Shown: positions 7,173 through 17,446 of the stretch, in pieces
Layout: each line of letters opens with the position of its first letter
Position numbering within the stretch: the stretch's first letter is position 1
Assembly (NCBI GenBank): GCA_030750865.1
Contig: JASMHE010000004.1
Location: 1-54,409, forward strand
Direction of reading: 5' to 3'
DNA: 54,409 nt
Origin: Alphaproteobacteria bacterium
Lineage (GTDB): Bacteria > Pseudomonadota > Alphaproteobacteria > Micavibrionales > Micavibrionaceae
Translations under genes and position numbers: made by a program
Notes under the pieces: model-generated
Databases searched by the model: none
Told to the model about the DNA's origin: nothing
What the model saw: only the letters and a program-made list of their open reading frames with translations

Positions 7173-8251
7173 CACCCCATATCGCAACACAGCTTGTACG
7201 GAACAATATCCGTAACACACCCGCCTATAAATCTGCACGCAGCAGCACAGGAAACAGCGATGCCTATATCTTTCTTGATGCTGCAGAAAACAGTATCTCT
7301 CCGTTTCAGGACGAAGACGGATTCACCCCGTTAATCAATCGCTATCCTGATCCGCAACCGGCCACATTAAAAGACAAACTGGCTGCCCTTTATGATGTGC
7401 CTGCAGATAACCTTATGCTGACACGCGGCAGCGAAGAAGCCATACGGCTGGTCCTGCAAACATTTTGCGAACCTCACCAAGACAGTCTTCTCACCTGCCC
7501 GCCGACATTCGCGCTCTATGACCTTGAAACAAAAATACAAAGCATCGGTCACGTCAAAATCGCGCGTGAAGGCCGCTACGACACACAGCTGAACCTTAAT
7601 ACGATCAAAAATGCGTTAAACGCAGATGATCAAAATGTCAAAGTCGTGATGATTTGCAACCCCGGCAATCCGTCTTCGACATCTGTTGACCAAGACGATA
7701 TGCGTGCATTACTTGATCTATGCCGTGACAAAGCCATTCTTGTCATCGACGAAGCCTATATTGAGTTCGCCGAACATGAAAGCTATGCCTCTGTTTTATC
7801 GGAAAACAAAAATCTTGTGATCTTACGCACCTTGTCAAAAGCCTATGGCTTAGCAGGATTACGCTGCGGCGCAATTATCGCTGATGATCTTATTCTAGAC
7901 TATATTGCACGCGTCATCGCCCCCTATCCGGTTCCGCGCCCGACTGTCGAAACGGCACTTGCCGCGCTGACAACCACCCGCATCAAAACGATGCAAGACG
8001 TGCAAGCGACGCTGAAATCAGAACGTGACCGTATGGTCAAAGCCCTGCAAAGCGCCCCGCATGTCCGGCGTATTTTCCCCAGCGCAACAAACTTCCTGAC
8101 AATACAGGTGGACGATGTCGAAGAAACGCTGCAAAAATTCCTGCGAAATCATCTGGTGATCCGGGATCGCAGCAGCGCCATCGCGAATGCCGTGAACATT
8201 GCGGTTTCAGATGCCGACACAAACGACAAAGTCATTGATTTATTTTCATAA
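7169..8251 (+). CDS. HisC-like PLP aminotransferase (fold type I)
   Basis: 360 residues, the usual HisC length. It has the N-terminal NRYPDPQPATLKDKLAALY region, TRGSEEAIRLVL for cofactor phosphate contact, MICNPGNPSS, VIDEAYIEFA with the Asp that binds the pyridine nitrogen, and RTLSKAYGLAGLRCG, whose lysine forms the Schiff base with PLP. HisC transfers an amino group from glutamate to imidazole-acetol phosphate, giving histidinol phosphate. Its start overlaps the stop of the HAD gene, indicating translational coupling. In this operon it would supply the aminated phosphate ester for the HAD and HisD-like steps. The family is broad (also aromatic and threonine-phosphate substrates), so substrate is not certain. 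Confidence 0.85.
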   Translation: MTPHIATQLVRNNIRNTPAYKSARSSTGNSDAYIFLDAAENSISPFQDEDGFTPLINRYPDPQPATLKDKLAALYDVPADNLMLTRGSEEAIRLVLQTFCEPHQDSLLTCPPTFALYDLETKIQSIGHVKIAREGRYDTQLNLNTIKNALNADDQNVKVVMICNPGNPSSTSVDQDDMRALLDLCRDKAILVIDEAYIEFAEHESYASVLSENKNLVILRTLSKAYGLAGLRCGAIIADDLILDYIARVIAPYPVPRPTVETALAALTTTRIKTMQDVQATLKSERDRMVKALQSAPHVRRIFPSATNFLTIQVDDVEETLQKFLRNHLVIRDRSSAIANAVNIAVSDADTNDKVIDLFS

Positions 8252-8329
8252 ATCAGGGCATAACAATCGTACAAAATAGCCTGAATTTCCCCGTTCTTTT
8301 AAGGTCTTCTCAACCCTTTTCCCGTAAAA

Positions 8330-8351
8330 TTTTTATCACATGAGATAAAAA
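8330..8351. promoter_or_regulatory. AT-rich dyad before the subtilase gene
   Basis: TTTTTATC-ACATGA-GATAAAAA is a perfect inverted repeat with 8-base arms, ending 15 bases before the GTG start of the subtilase gene. It could be a weak terminator of the upstream operon, an operator, or an RNA hairpin near the start. Sequence alone does not decide. Confidence 0.35.
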
Positions 8352-8366
8352 ACGGATCAAAATCCC

Positions 8367-11300
8367 GTGAAAAAGACGGATCAAACGAGAACACAGACAC
8401 CACATGACAGCGGTCAGGGCGAAGAAAATGCCCCGAACGCCTTTTTGTTTGATGGCGAAGAAAACCTGATTTTGGCCGATCTGATTGAAAACCTGACAAA
8501 CGGCACAGATACCGCGGCAAGCAACAGCACAACCGCCGTCGATCAGACCCTGTCCCCAGACATAGCGCAAACACCAGCAACACCGGAAACTGCCCCATCC
8601 ACCCCGCGATACGATACAGGGCAGCCCTTTCATGGTTCCGGTGAGGATGCCATGCTGATGTCATCCATTGCATCATCATCGTCAGGGGCAAACTTTGCGC
8701 ACACATCCTCTTCCATAAATTCCATGCATGAAAGCAGCTTTTTATCATTCCAACCCGGCGCAACTTACACAACACGTATCACGTCATCAACGTATAGCAA
8801 CATCATCGCACAATCACGCTTTACCAGTGATAACCACGATACACAGCACAGCGATTCCACAGCCATCTCACGCTTTGTCACATCAATTACAAACACGGCC
8901 TATACCGACAATTCCGCGACAGCGAGAACACTCTATTACATAGCCAGCGAAGAAAGTGCAACAAAAGGCACGCCATCTGATCCGGCGCTCAGTGATGGTA
9001 ATTTCTGGAACAGCTGGCATCTTACAGATGAATATGGTCTGAACCTTGATGATGTCTGGACAGATTATACAGGCGAAAATGTCAAAGTTGCCGTTTTCGA
9101 TTCAGGCTTCAATTATACGCACGCCGAACTTGTTTCAAACTTCAACACCACAGATGATATTGACGTCCTCGACGACGATACGGATTCAACGAATTCAAAC
9201 GACAGTACACACGGCACGCATGTGTCGCTGATGATTGCAGCAGATGACAATAACAGCCGCAGTGTCGGCGTTGCCTTTGATTCCGAAATTATCGGTATGC
9301 GGCGCGGGTTCGGTTCGGACAGCTCTTCGCAAGATACGCTTGACGGCTTTGAACACGTCCTGACATCAAATGCCGACATCATGAATAACAGCTGGGGCAC
9401 AACCGCAGCATTCGGCGACCATAAGGGTGTGAATTTTGTCGGTGATGTAGACCCGAGTGATGTGCATACAGAGATCGAAAACATTGTTACAAACGGCCGC
9501 GACGGGCTGGGTGCAAATATCGTATTTTCAGCCGGAAATAGTCAGGAAGACGGGCTGGGCGCAAACCTGAAAAACTATCAAAATTCGCCATATGTCACGA
9601 CCGTCGGCGCCCATTCCAGTGACGGAACAATCGCCAGCTTCAGCGAATGGGGATCAAACGTTTTACTGTCCGCCCCTGGTGATGATGTGATTCTGCCCTA
9701 CGCACTGGGTGAAGATTACAAAGTTACAATTGACGGCACATCGTTTTCCGCACCGGCCGTATCGGGCGTTATATCTTTAATGCTCGAAGCCAATGACGCG
9801 CTAGGCTATCGCGATGTGCAGGAAATTCTGGCTATGTCATCACGTCAGACCGATACTGACAACCCCGAATGGCAGGAAAACGGCGCTTCCAACTGGAACG
9901 GCGGCGGCATGACATTCCATCACGGTCTTGGCTATGGTATCGCCGATGCACACGCGGCCGTACGTCTTGCCGAAACGTGGGATTTGCAACAAACGCAATC
10001 CAACCTGACCGAGACCAGCGCAACATGGAACTATACAGACGCATCCATCCCATCAAGCGGCACAGTTTCATCCAGTATCGATATTTCAACAGATATCGAA
10101 ATTGAGCATGTACTTGTCTATATGGATATTTCACATGCCAAAGCCGGTGATCTTGTCGTCTCTCTGGTCAGCCCGGACGGCACGGAAAGCGTACTGGTTG
10201 ACCGCATCGAAAATGGTGACTTCACAACGATGCTTGGCGTTTATAGCGGCTTCTTTTTCGACTTCAGTTCCGTTGCGCATATGGGCGAGATGAGCGCAGG
10301 CACATGGACGCTTGAAATCGAAGACGCCGCATCCGGCAATGCTGGCACGTTGAATGAATGGTCTATCGCCTTCACCGGAAACAGCGCCGCCAGTGACGAC
10401 ACCTATTATTACACCGAAGACTTTTCATTATTCTCCGGCAATTTGGGCAATCGCGCCACATTAACAGATTCCGATGGCGGCACAGATACCATCAACGCCG
10501 CCGCAATCACAACCGGCAGCACGGTCGATCTGGCCGCAGGCACCGCAACACTTGATGGCGAAGACATTACTGTATCGGGCATCGAAAATGTTTACACCGG
10601 CGATGGCGATGACACCATCACGGGCAGCGCGTCGGATAATTATATCTGGGGCGGTCGCGGCAGTGATGTGATTGACGGCGGCGATGGTGATGATACAGCC
10701 GCTTTTATTGATGCGATTGATGATTATACCATCACGTTTGACGGCGCGACGACATATGCCGCACTGGGTGAAACTGTCACGAACGTTCTAACCAACATCG
10801 AGACATTTATATTTGATGGTGTATCCTATACCTATCAAACGATCCGCGGTCTTTTTGGTGCGGGCAATGCTGCACCGTCGGTTTCCGCCGATAATGTAAC
10901 GATCAATACCGGCAACACCATTCTTGCCTCTACGGTTATCACAGCATCCGATGTTGATGGTGATACGCTGACCTATACACTTTGGGACAATAGCCCGAAT
11001 ACAAGCTCCGGCCATTTTGAACTGGACGGCGAACTGGTCGCCAACGAAACCGTCCTGACACAAGACGAATTTGACGCGCTCGACATTGTTGCAGGCACAG
11101 ATGCCGGAACGGACACATTATGGGTCAAAATATCTGACGGCGAAGATCAGACAAGCTGGCAAAGCTTCACCATGACAACAAATGTCGCCGCCAATCTGAC
11201 CTTGACCGACACCACCATCGAGGCTGGCGATTACGTGCTGGCATCCCTGTATATTGATGCCGTTGACGATAACGGCGACACGCTGAGCTATACAATTAAT

Positions 11301-12911
11301 GACGGCAACAGTGATGCGGGCAGTGCATATTTCTATCTGGATGGCGAAACCCTTGCGGCAGGTGAAGACATCAAACTCACAGAAGACGAATTTTTCAACC
11401 TCCGCATTTACGGCGGCAGTGATACGGGCACAGATACCATGACCGTCAATGTATCCGATGGATCTTTGTCTGCCGGAGCAGACACATTCACCATCACATC
11501 AATCGCCGCAAATGTTGCACCGACCGTCAATCTGACGGACCTGTCGATGAATCCGGGTGATCCGTCCGTTTTGGCATCCTCCTACATTTCGCCATCAGAT
11601 TCGGATGGGGATGATATGACATATATTTTGTGGGACGGATCGCTTGCGCCGAATTCCGGTTATTTCGAACTGGACGGTGAAACGGTCGCCAACGAAACGG
11701 AAATTACACAGGACGAATTTGACCGCCTGCGCATTGTGGCCGGCAGTGACACCGGCACCGAAGAGCTTTGGATACGCGTATCGGATGGCGCGGCTTATAC
11801 ATCATGGGATAGCCTGACACTCATCACAAATACCGCGCCGTCCCTGTCCGTTTCGCATGCCGTACTTGTCACAAACGACAGTGTACTGGCATCTGACTAT
11901 ATTGATGCGAATGACATTGATGGGGATACGCTGACCTATACCGTCAATGATGGGAACGCAAGCGGGACGAGTGGCTATTTCGAACTGGATGAGGAAGCCC
12001 TTGATGCGGAACAAGATATAGATCTGACCGCCGCAGAGTTCAGCCGCCTGCGTATCGTCGGCGGTAGCGGCACAGGCACAGACAGTTTAAGCATTACCGT
12101 ATCCGACGGATCACGCGACAGCGACACTGAAAACCTGACACTGACGACAATTGCCGAAAATAATGCGCCGGCCGTAACGGTACGCAATGTCATCATGGAT
12201 TACGATGCCACGATTGCCGCATCCCATGCCGTTATTGCAAATGATACAGATGGCGACACACTGACATACACCACATGGGATAATAGTCAGGGCACAACAA
12301 CCGCATTTTATAGTCTGGATTCATCGTATCTGTCCAACGAAACGGAAATTACACAAGATCAATTCGACACATTACAAATCGAGGCCGGCACAAACGCAAC
12401 GACTGAAACACTTTGGGCACGCGTCCATGATGGCGAGGATCATTCCGCCTGGGTACAATATAGCGTTGAGACAACCAATGTCTCGACCCTGACCGGTAGT
12501 GATGATCATGAACTCCTCGCCGGTGGCGATGACGCCAATACACTGAATGGCGGCGCCGGTGATGACGTCCTGTATGGCGGTGATGGTCTGGACCAATTAA
12601 CGGGTGGTGATGATGCCGATATCTTTGTCTTTCAGGACGGATCAGCCTTTAACGATCAGGATACGATCACGGATTTCAACACGGCCGATGGCGATGCCAT
12701 TGATATTTCCGATATTCTGACGGGCTTCTATGATCCGGAAACCGACGCCATCACAGACTTCCTGCAAATCACCGACAACGGATCAGACAGCACCGTTTCT
12801 GTGGATCAAGATGGCGGCGGCAACAGTTTTGCCGCAATCGCCACGATCGAAGGCGTAACAGGTTTGACAGATGAACAAACATTGCATGATAACGGCAACA
12901 TCATTCTGTAA
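8367..12911 (+). CDS. Secreted subtilisin-family protease with P-domain, cadherin-like and RTX repeats
   Basis: 1514 residues starting at GTG 8367; an in-frame TAA at 8346 excludes a start much further upstream. No Sec signal peptide. Residues 1-235 are Ser/Thr-rich and may act as a propeptide. The S8 catalytic domain has D245 (AVFDSGFNYTHAEL), H282 (THGTHVS), the oxyanion Asn in FSAGNSQED and S459 (GTSFSAPAVSG). A proprotein-convertase P-domain follows (about 545-670), then RTX repeats (TGDGDDTITGSASDNYIWGG). Five cadherin-like units of about 100 residues follow from about 830, each with D-x-D-GDTLTYT. A second RTX block (GGAGDDVLYGGDGLDQLTGG, near 1385) precedes an acidic C terminus ending DNGNIIL. 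The absent Sec signal with C-terminal RTX repeats points to type I secretion and Ca-dependent folding outside the cell. The secretion genes at 41-44.6 kb are candidates for its export. Confidence 0.9.
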   Translation: MKKTDQTRTQTPHDSGQGEENAPNAFLFDGEENLILADLIENLTNGTDTAASNSTTAVDQTLSPDIAQTPATPETAPSTPRYDTGQPFHGSGEDAMLMSSIASSSSGANFAHTSSSINSMHESSFLSFQPGATYTTRITSSTYSNIIAQSRFTSDNHDTQHSDSTAISRFVTSITNTAYTDNSATARTLYYIASEESATKGTPSDPALSDGNFWNSWHLTDEYGLNLDDVWTDYTGENVKVAVFDSGFNYTHAELVSNFNTTDDIDVLDDDTDSTNSNDSTHGTHVSLMIAADDNNSRSVGVAFDSEIIGMRRGFGSDSSSQDTLDGFEHVLTSNADIMNNSWGTTAAFGDHKGVNFVGDVDPSDVHTEIENIVTNGRDGLGANIVFSAGNSQEDGLGANLKNYQNSPYVTTVGAHSSDGTIASFSEWGSNVLLSAPGDDVILPYALGEDYKVTIDGTSFSAPAVSGVISLMLEANDALGYRDVQEILAMSSRQTDTDNPEWQENGASNWNGGGMTFHHGLGYGIADAHAAVRLAETWDLQQTQSNLTETSATWNYTDASIPSSGTVSSSIDISTDIEIEHVLVYMDISHAKAGDLVVSLVSPDGTESVLVDRIENGDFTTMLGVYSGFFFDFSSVAHMGEMSAGTWTLEIEDAASGNAGTLNEWSIAFTGNSAASDDTYYYTEDFSLFSGNLGNRATLTDSDGGTDTINAAAITTGSTVDLAAGTATLDGEDITVSGIENVYTGDGDDTITGSASDNYIWGGRGSDVIDGGDGDDTAAFIDAIDDYTITFDGATTYAALGETVTNVLTNIETFIFDGVSYTYQTIRGLFGAGNAAPSVSADNVTINTGNTILASTVITASDVDGDTLTYTLWDNSPNTSSGHFELDGELVANETVLTQDEFDALDIVAGTDAGTDTLWVKISDGEDQTSWQSFTMTTNVAANLTLTDTTIEAGDYVLASLYIDAVDDNGDTLSYTINDGNSDAGSAYFYLDGETLAAGEDIKLTEDEFFNLRIYGGSDTGTDTMTVNVSDGSLSAGADTFTITSIAANVAPTVNLTDLSMNPGDPSVLASSYISPSDSDGDDMTYILWDGSLAPNSGYFELDGETVANETEITQDEFDRLRIVAGSDTGTEELWIRVSDGAAYTSWDSLTLITNTAPSLSVSHAVLVTNDSVLASDYIDANDIDGDTLTYTVNDGNASGTSGYFELDEEALDAEQDIDLTAAEFSRLRIVGGSGTGTDSLSITVSDGSRDSDTENLTLTTIAENNAPAVTVRNVIMDYDATIAASHAVIANDTDGDTLTYTTWDNSQGTTTAFYSLDSSYLSNETEITQDQFDTLQIEAGTNATTETLWARVHDGEDHSAWVQYSVETTNVSTLTGSDDHELLAGGDDANTLNGGAGDDVLYGGDGLDQLTGGDDADIFVFQDGSAFNDQDTITDFNTADGDAIDISDILTGFYDPETDAITDFLQITDNGSDSTVSVDQDGGGNSFAAIATIEGVTGLTDEQTLHDNGNIIL

Positions 12912-12955
12912 ACGCCTTCATCCCCCGCACTGATTCTAAGTCCTTATTCTAGACT

Positions 12956-14812
12956 CTAATCTTTTGGAGCACCGTTCTTCTGCGCTTCATTTCTGGATTG
13001 CAGTTTTTCTTCGGCCTTGCGCTCCAGATCGACTTTCTCAAAGAACAGTACTTGTTCACCGTCTTTTGCAATCGGCTCGATCTCGGGACTTACGAATGCC
13101 AGCACATTATTTTTATTAATCACGCCGACCTTCAAACGTTCACCGGACAAACCGGCAACCTCATCTTCATCAACGGTTGTGCTGACCCGCGTTGTTTTAA
13201 AACGCCAGCTATTTCTGTATTTATGCCACCAGTCATAATAGTTGGTTTCCGCATCCACGAATAAACGGCCGCGCATCGTGTTTGGCATCTTTTTATGTTC
13301 GGGACCGCGCTCTTCCTGATAAGACACCTGAAACACATTTTCACGCCCCATTTGTTTGGCAAGCGTATTACAGACAAACGAGTTATATGCCGTATTATCC
13401 GTTGCGGCCAGCAATGTGCCATATGACGCAATATCCAGATTGAGTTCTGTTTCTTCGGACAGAATCTCGCCGTAATAAACCGGTATCTTGGCCTGCCGCG
13501 CAGGCTTCAGACGGTGCCAGTTCGTATCAATCATCAAAACAGGCACATCGCGATCCCGTAAGGTTTCCGCAAGCTGGATCGTCCAGTCCTGCGCCCCGAC
13601 AATAATCACCCCGTTTGACACCGTTGATGTCAGACCGAGCAACCGCGCAAGTGGTTTAAAGGTCAACCCATGCAGCACGACCGTGAACAGCACAATACCA
13701 AAAGCAAGCGGTAAAATCTTCTCTCCGTCTTCATATCCGGCTTCAATCAACAGCAGCCCCATCACACCGGAGATTGCCGCACAAACCACACCGCGCGGCG
13801 CAATCCAGCCAACAATCAACCGTTCCTTGAACGAGAAATTTGCGCCGATACTACTCAGAAAAACGGTAACCGGACGAATAAGGAAAATAACCAAAAGCAC
13901 AAACAGGATGCCGCCCTTATCAATCTGGTTCAACAATGACGGATCAAGCCCCGCCGTCAGAATAATAAACACGCCCGCAATCAACAATAATGTGATTGTT
14001 TCCTTGAAACGCTTGATTTCTTCGATGCTGGACACGTGGTTATTCGCCAATGTCATGCCGTAAATCGTCACGGCAATCAAACCGGATTCATGTAGCAAGA
14101 CATCGCAGATTGTAAAAATAGTCAGAACATTCGCCAGCAAAAACGGCGCTTTCAGATATTCTGGTACCCAGCCACGCTCTAATATCAAGGCACTGAAACG
14201 GCCGAAAATATAACTGATCGCCGACAAGCCGACCAGCACTGTTGCAAGCTTGGCGTAAAAGACCGTGCCTTCAAGTCCCGCACTGTGCGAGAAATGGAAA
14301 TATTCATATACCAGCACAGCAACAATTACCCCGACGGGATCGTTAATAATGCCTTCCCATTTCAACACTGATCCAACGCGCTGTTTAACCCGCGCGTGGC
14401 GTAGCATGGGCGTAATTACGGTCGGGCCGGTCACAATCAGAATGCCGCCCAATGTCATCGCAACAGGCCATGTCAAACCGGCCACATAATGCGCGGCAGA
14501 GCTAATCAAAAGCCAGCCAAGCGGCGCGCCCAACAAAATAATACGCAGAATCGTCGGCTGGACCTCGCGAATATCACGCAGTTTCAAATGCAAGCTGCCT
14601 TCGAACAGGATAATTGCCACCGCCGCAGAAATCGCAGGCTTTAGCAAATCACCCATCAAAAGTTCTGGCTGAACCAGATTCGTCACAGGACCGAGAATAA
14701 ACCCGAAGATCAAAAGAAACACAATCGCGGGGATATGCAGCTTCCACGCCGTCCACTGCGACACAAACCCCGAGAGTATAATTAATGCAATTTGAATGAG
14801 AGGTGCTGTCAC
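12956..14812 (-). CDS. CPA1-family Na+(K+)/H+ antiporter with C-terminal TrkA/RCK-like domain
   Basis: 618 residues from GTG 14812, with GGAG upstream. Residues 1-385 contain about twelve membrane helices with GFILGPVTNLV, ILFEGSLHLKLRD and LKWEGIINDPVGVIVAVLV; the last motif carries the Asp of the ion-binding ND site of CPA1 exchangers. From about 395, SNGVIIVGAQDWTIQLAETL starts a Rossmann-like TrkA-N/RCK domain, with YYGEILSEETELNLDIASYG as its typical continuation. A TrkA-C-like tail (GERLKVGVINKNNVLAFV) and a charged end follow. The protein would exchange cations for protons across the inner membrane, gated by nucleotide or ions. It is monocistronic and divergent from the leucine operon. 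Confidence 0.88.
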   Translation of the reverse strand: MTAPLIQIALIILSGFVSQWTAWKLHIPAIVFLLIFGFILGPVTNLVQPELLMGDLLKPAISAAVAIILFEGSLHLKLRDIREVQPTILRIILLGAPLGWLLISSAAHYVAGLTWPVAMTLGGILIVTGPTVITPMLRHARVKQRVGSVLKWEGIINDPVGVIVAVLVYEYFHFSHSAGLEGTVFYAKLATVLVGLSAISYIFGRFSALILERGWVPEYLKAPFLLANVLTIFTICDVLLHESGLIAVTIYGMTLANNHVSSIEEIKRFKETITLLLIAGVFIILTAGLDPSLLNQIDKGGILFVLLVIFLIRPVTVFLSSIGANFSFKERLIVGWIAPRGVVCAAISGVMGLLLIEAGYEDGEKILPLAFGIVLFTVVLHGLTFKPLARLLGLTSTVSNGVIIVGAQDWTIQLAETLRDRDVPVLMIDTNWHRLKPARQAKIPVYYGEILSEETELNLDIASYGTLLAATDNTAYNSFVCNTLAKQMGRENVFQVSYQEERGPEHKKMPNTMRGRLFVDAETNYYDWWHKYRNSWRFKTTRVSTTVDEDEVAGLSGERLKVGVINKNNVLAFVSPEIEPIAKDGEQVLFFEKVDLERKAEEKLQSRNEAQKNGAPKD

Positions 14813-14975
14813 AGCCTGCTCCGCTTTTGTTAAAGTTGCGTTATGTTCGGGTGATTATGCAAGCACCCCCACAAGAACACAAGGCTTGCATAGGCTTTAA
14901 TCCTCATATCTTTTCGCTTCTGTGCCCCGCACACGCCATAGTTCACGAATACACAATTTAAAGTTTGAAATTGCC

Positions 14976-15004
14976 CTGACACAGATTTTGATTTAGCGTA
15001 TAAA
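14976..15004 (+). promoter_or_regulatory. Sigma-70-type promoter of the liu operon
   Basis: CTGACA (14976-14981), a 17-base spacer and TATAAA (14999-15004) match the consensus at ten of twelve positions. Transcription would start near 15012, leaving a leader of about 15 bases that contains GGGGAAAA as ribosome-binding site. The very short leader leaves no room for a riboswitch. Confidence 0.6.
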
Positions 15005-15026
15005 TATAATTTTACGGGGAAAATTC

Positions 15027-16634
15027 ATGTCACGCATCGGCACAAAACAAGATACATCATCAAAACATTTCACAGCGAACAAAGAGCATATGACCGCTTT
15101 GGTCAAAGAATTGAATAAAAAGCTCAAGAAAACCTATGAAGGCGGCGGCAAAACAGCCAATGAAAGACATACGTCACGCGGAAAATTATTGCCACGCGAT
15201 CGTATTGCCAAATTAATTGACGCGAAATCCGACTTTCTGGAACTGTCCGCACTGGCTGCTGACGGTGTTTACAAAGACAACGTCGCATCTGCCGGCATTA
15301 TCACGGGTATCGGCAAAGTGTCGGGGCAAGACTGTGTCATTGTGTGCAATGATGCCACCGTCAAAGGCGGGACATATTACCCGCTGACTGTCAAAAAACA
15401 CCTGCGCGCACAAGATGTGGCCGCACAAAATAACCTGCCATGCATCTATCTGGTTGATTCGGGCGGGGCGAATTTGCCGCAACAAGACGAAGTATTTCCC
15501 GACCGCGATCATTTCGGCCGCATCTTTTTTAATCAGGCCAATTTATCCGCCCGTAATATTCCGCAAATTGCTGTGGTGATGGGGTCATGTACCGCAGGCG
15601 GCGCATATGTTCCCGCGATGAGCGACGAAAATATTATCGTCAAAGAACAAGGCACAATCTTTTTGGCCGGACCGCCCCTTGTCAAAGCCGCAACGGGCGA
15701 AGATGTCACAGCAGAAGCCCTCGGCGGCGGTGATGTTCACACGCGCATTTCCGGCGTGGCCGACCATCTGGCCGATGATGACATGCACGCCATCCAGATG
15801 ACTCGCGATGCCATGCTGCACATCAACCGCAACGCAAAAGCAACGATTACCCGCCAAGAGCCCAAAGAACCACGTCAGGATATAAAGGAAATATACGGCC
15901 TGATCCCAAAAGATTTGCGCACCCCGTATGAGGTCCGCGAAATTATCGCCCGCCTTGTTGATGATAGTGAATTCAGCGAATTCAAAAAACGCTTCGGCAC
16001 AACATTAATCACGGGCTTTGCCCACATTAACGGCTATCCGGTCGGTATTGTGGCCAGCAACGGCGTCCTGTTTTCCGAGTCCGCCCAAAAAGGTGCGCAT
16101 TTTGTCGAATTATGCAGCAAACGAAAAATACCGCTGATCTTTTTGCAGAACATCTCCGGATTCATGGTCGGCAAAAATTTTGAACATGGCGGCATTGCAA
16201 AGGACGGAGCAAAAATGGTCACGGCTGTTTCCTGCGCTAAAGTGCCGAAACTGACCGTCATTATCGGCGGATCATTCGGCGCGGGCAATTACGGCATGTG
16301 CGGCCGCGCCTACGATCCGCGTTTTTTATGGATGTGGCCGAATGCACGTATATCCGTGATGGGCGGCGAACAAGCCGCCAGCGTCATGGCAACCGTCAAA
16401 AAAGCCCAAATGGACAAAAAAGGCGAAACATGGACAGCCGCCGAAGAAGAAGAATTCAAAACCCCCATTCGCCAGCAATATGAAGATCAGGGCAACCCGT
16501 ATTATGCCAGTGCCCGTTTATGGGATGACGGCATCATTGATCCGGCCGATACACGCAACGTGCTGGCGCGCGGATTGGAAATTGCCCTGAACGCACCGAT
16601 AGAGGATACGGATTTCGGTATTTTCCGTATGTAA
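15027..16634 (+). CDS. liuB: 3-methylcrotonyl-CoA carboxylase, carboxyltransferase (beta) subunit
   Basis: 535 residues, the standard length for this subunit. It moves the carboxyl group from carboxybiotin to 3-methylcrotonyl-CoA, giving 3-methylglutaconyl-CoA in leucine breakdown. Typical MCC-beta features: [16 protein letters not shown] near the start, [39 protein letters not shown] (N-terminal oxyanion turn), [14 protein letters not shown], and in the C-terminal half [20 protein letters not shown] and [20 protein letters not shown]. The neighbours, methylglutaconyl-CoA hydratase, HMG-CoA lyase and isovaleryl-CoA dehydrogenase, fix the substrate better than sequence alone. The biotin-carrying alpha subunit (liuD), usually in the same operon, is absent from the whole window. 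Confidence 0.92.
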   Translation: MSRIGTKQDTSSKHFTANKEHMTALVKELNKKLKKTYEGGGKTANERHTSRGKLLPRDRIAKLIDAKSDFLELSALAADGVYKDNVASAGIITGIGKVSGQDCVIVCNDATVKGGTYYPLTVKKHLRAQDVAAQNNLPCIYLVDSGGANLPQQDEVFPDRDHFGRIFFNQANLSARNIPQIAVVMGSCTAGGAYVPAMSDENIIVKEQGTIFLAGPPLVKAATGEDVTAEALGGGDVHTRISGVADHLADDDMHAIQMTRDAMLHINRNAKATITRQEPKEPRQDIKEIYGLIPKDLRTPYEVREIIARLVDDSEFSEFKKRFGTTLITGFAHINGYPVGIVASNGVLFSESAQKGAHFVELCSKRKIPLIFLQNISGFMVGKNFEHGGIAKDGAKMVTAVSCAKVPKLTVIIGGSFGAGNYGMCGRAYDPRFLWMWPNARISVMGGEQAASVMATVKKAQMDKKGETWTAAEEEEFKTPIRQQYEDQGNPYYASARLWDDGIIDPADTRNVLARGLEIALNAPIEDTDFGIFRM

Positions 16635-16672
16635 CCCCCTGTACTCTCCACTATAAAAAAGCGCAACATCAC

Positions 16673-17446
16673 ATGAATATAACAGATAAAATCATGACCC
16701 ATATCGAAGATCACATCGCCTTTGTTACACTGAACAGGCCCGATGTTCATAATGCATTTGATGCGGATATGATTGCCATGTTGCATGATAGCTATCAGTC
16801 ACTCTCCGGTAATGATGATGTAATCGCCATCGTGCTTCGCGGCAACGGAAAAAGCTTTTCCGCCGGAGCAGACCTGCACTGGATGAAAGAATCCATCGAT
16901 TTTTCCGAGGCACAAAACGAAGACGACGCGGTAAAGCTCGCAAAAATGCTGCGCTCTATTTATAACTGCCCAAAGGCCACAATCGCCTGCATTCAGGGGG
17001 CGGCAATGGGCGGCGGTATGGGGCTTGCAGCTTGTCACGACATTGTTATCGCACAAGACACCGCAATATTCGCTTTATCCGAAGTCAAGCTGGGATTGAT
17101 CCCCGCAACAATTGCACCCTATGTTATTCGCGCCATCGGCGCACGGCACGCAAAACGCTTTGCACAAACAGGCGAACGTTTTGCTGCAGCAAAAGCATAC
17201 GACATCGGACTGGTACACGAAGTGGCGGCCAATGCAAAAGACATGGACGAAAAACTGCAGACATTGATTAAAACATTGCGGCAAAACGGCATGAATGCCA
17301 TGCGCGAAAGCAAACAGCTTGTGTCTGATTATGCCTATGCGCCGCTGGATGATGATACATTACAAGACAGCGCCCGCCGCATCGCAAAAATCCGCACCAC
17401 AGACGAAGCGCAAACACGGCTGAAAAAATTTCTGGAAAAGAAATGA
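16673..17446 (+). CDS. liuC: Enoyl-CoA hydratase/isomerase family, likely 3-methylglutaconyl-CoA hydratase
   Basis: 257-residue crotonase-fold protein. GNGKSFSAGADLHWMKES and GAAMGGGMGLAACHDI form the two oxyanion-hole segments, and SEVKLGLIPATIAPYVIRAI contains a catalytic acidic region. ADLHWMK and IPATIAPYV are characteristic of methylglutaconyl-CoA hydratases in leucine pathways, as I recall them. It would hydrate 3-methylglutaconyl-CoA to HMG-CoA, the step between the carboxylase before it and the lyase after it. It starts 38 bases after liuB and overlaps the lyase gene by 4 bases (ATGA). Confidence 0.88.
   Translation: MNITDKIMTHIEDHIAFVTLNRPDVHNAFDADMIAMLHDSYQSLSGNDDVIAIVLRGNGKSFSAGADLHWMKESIDFSEAQNEDDAVKLAKMLRSIYNCPKATIACIQGAAMGGGMGLAACHDIVIAQDTAIFALSEVKLGLIPATIAPYVIRAIGARHAKRFAQTGERFAAAKAYDIGLVHEVAANAKDMDEKLQTLIKTLRQNGMNAMRESKQLVSDYAYAPLDDDTLQDSARRIAKIRTTDEAQTRLKKFLEKK

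Noticed and set aside
4699-8251. Calling the genes plainly hisD, hisN and hisC of histidine synthesis
   Set aside because: Altered residues in the HisD and HAD proteins and the added kinase make the plain assignment unsafe, so symbols were left empty.
8299-8775. Minus-strand frame over the start of the subtilase gene
   Set aside because: Antisense to a region needed for the long protease frame, and no initiation signal.
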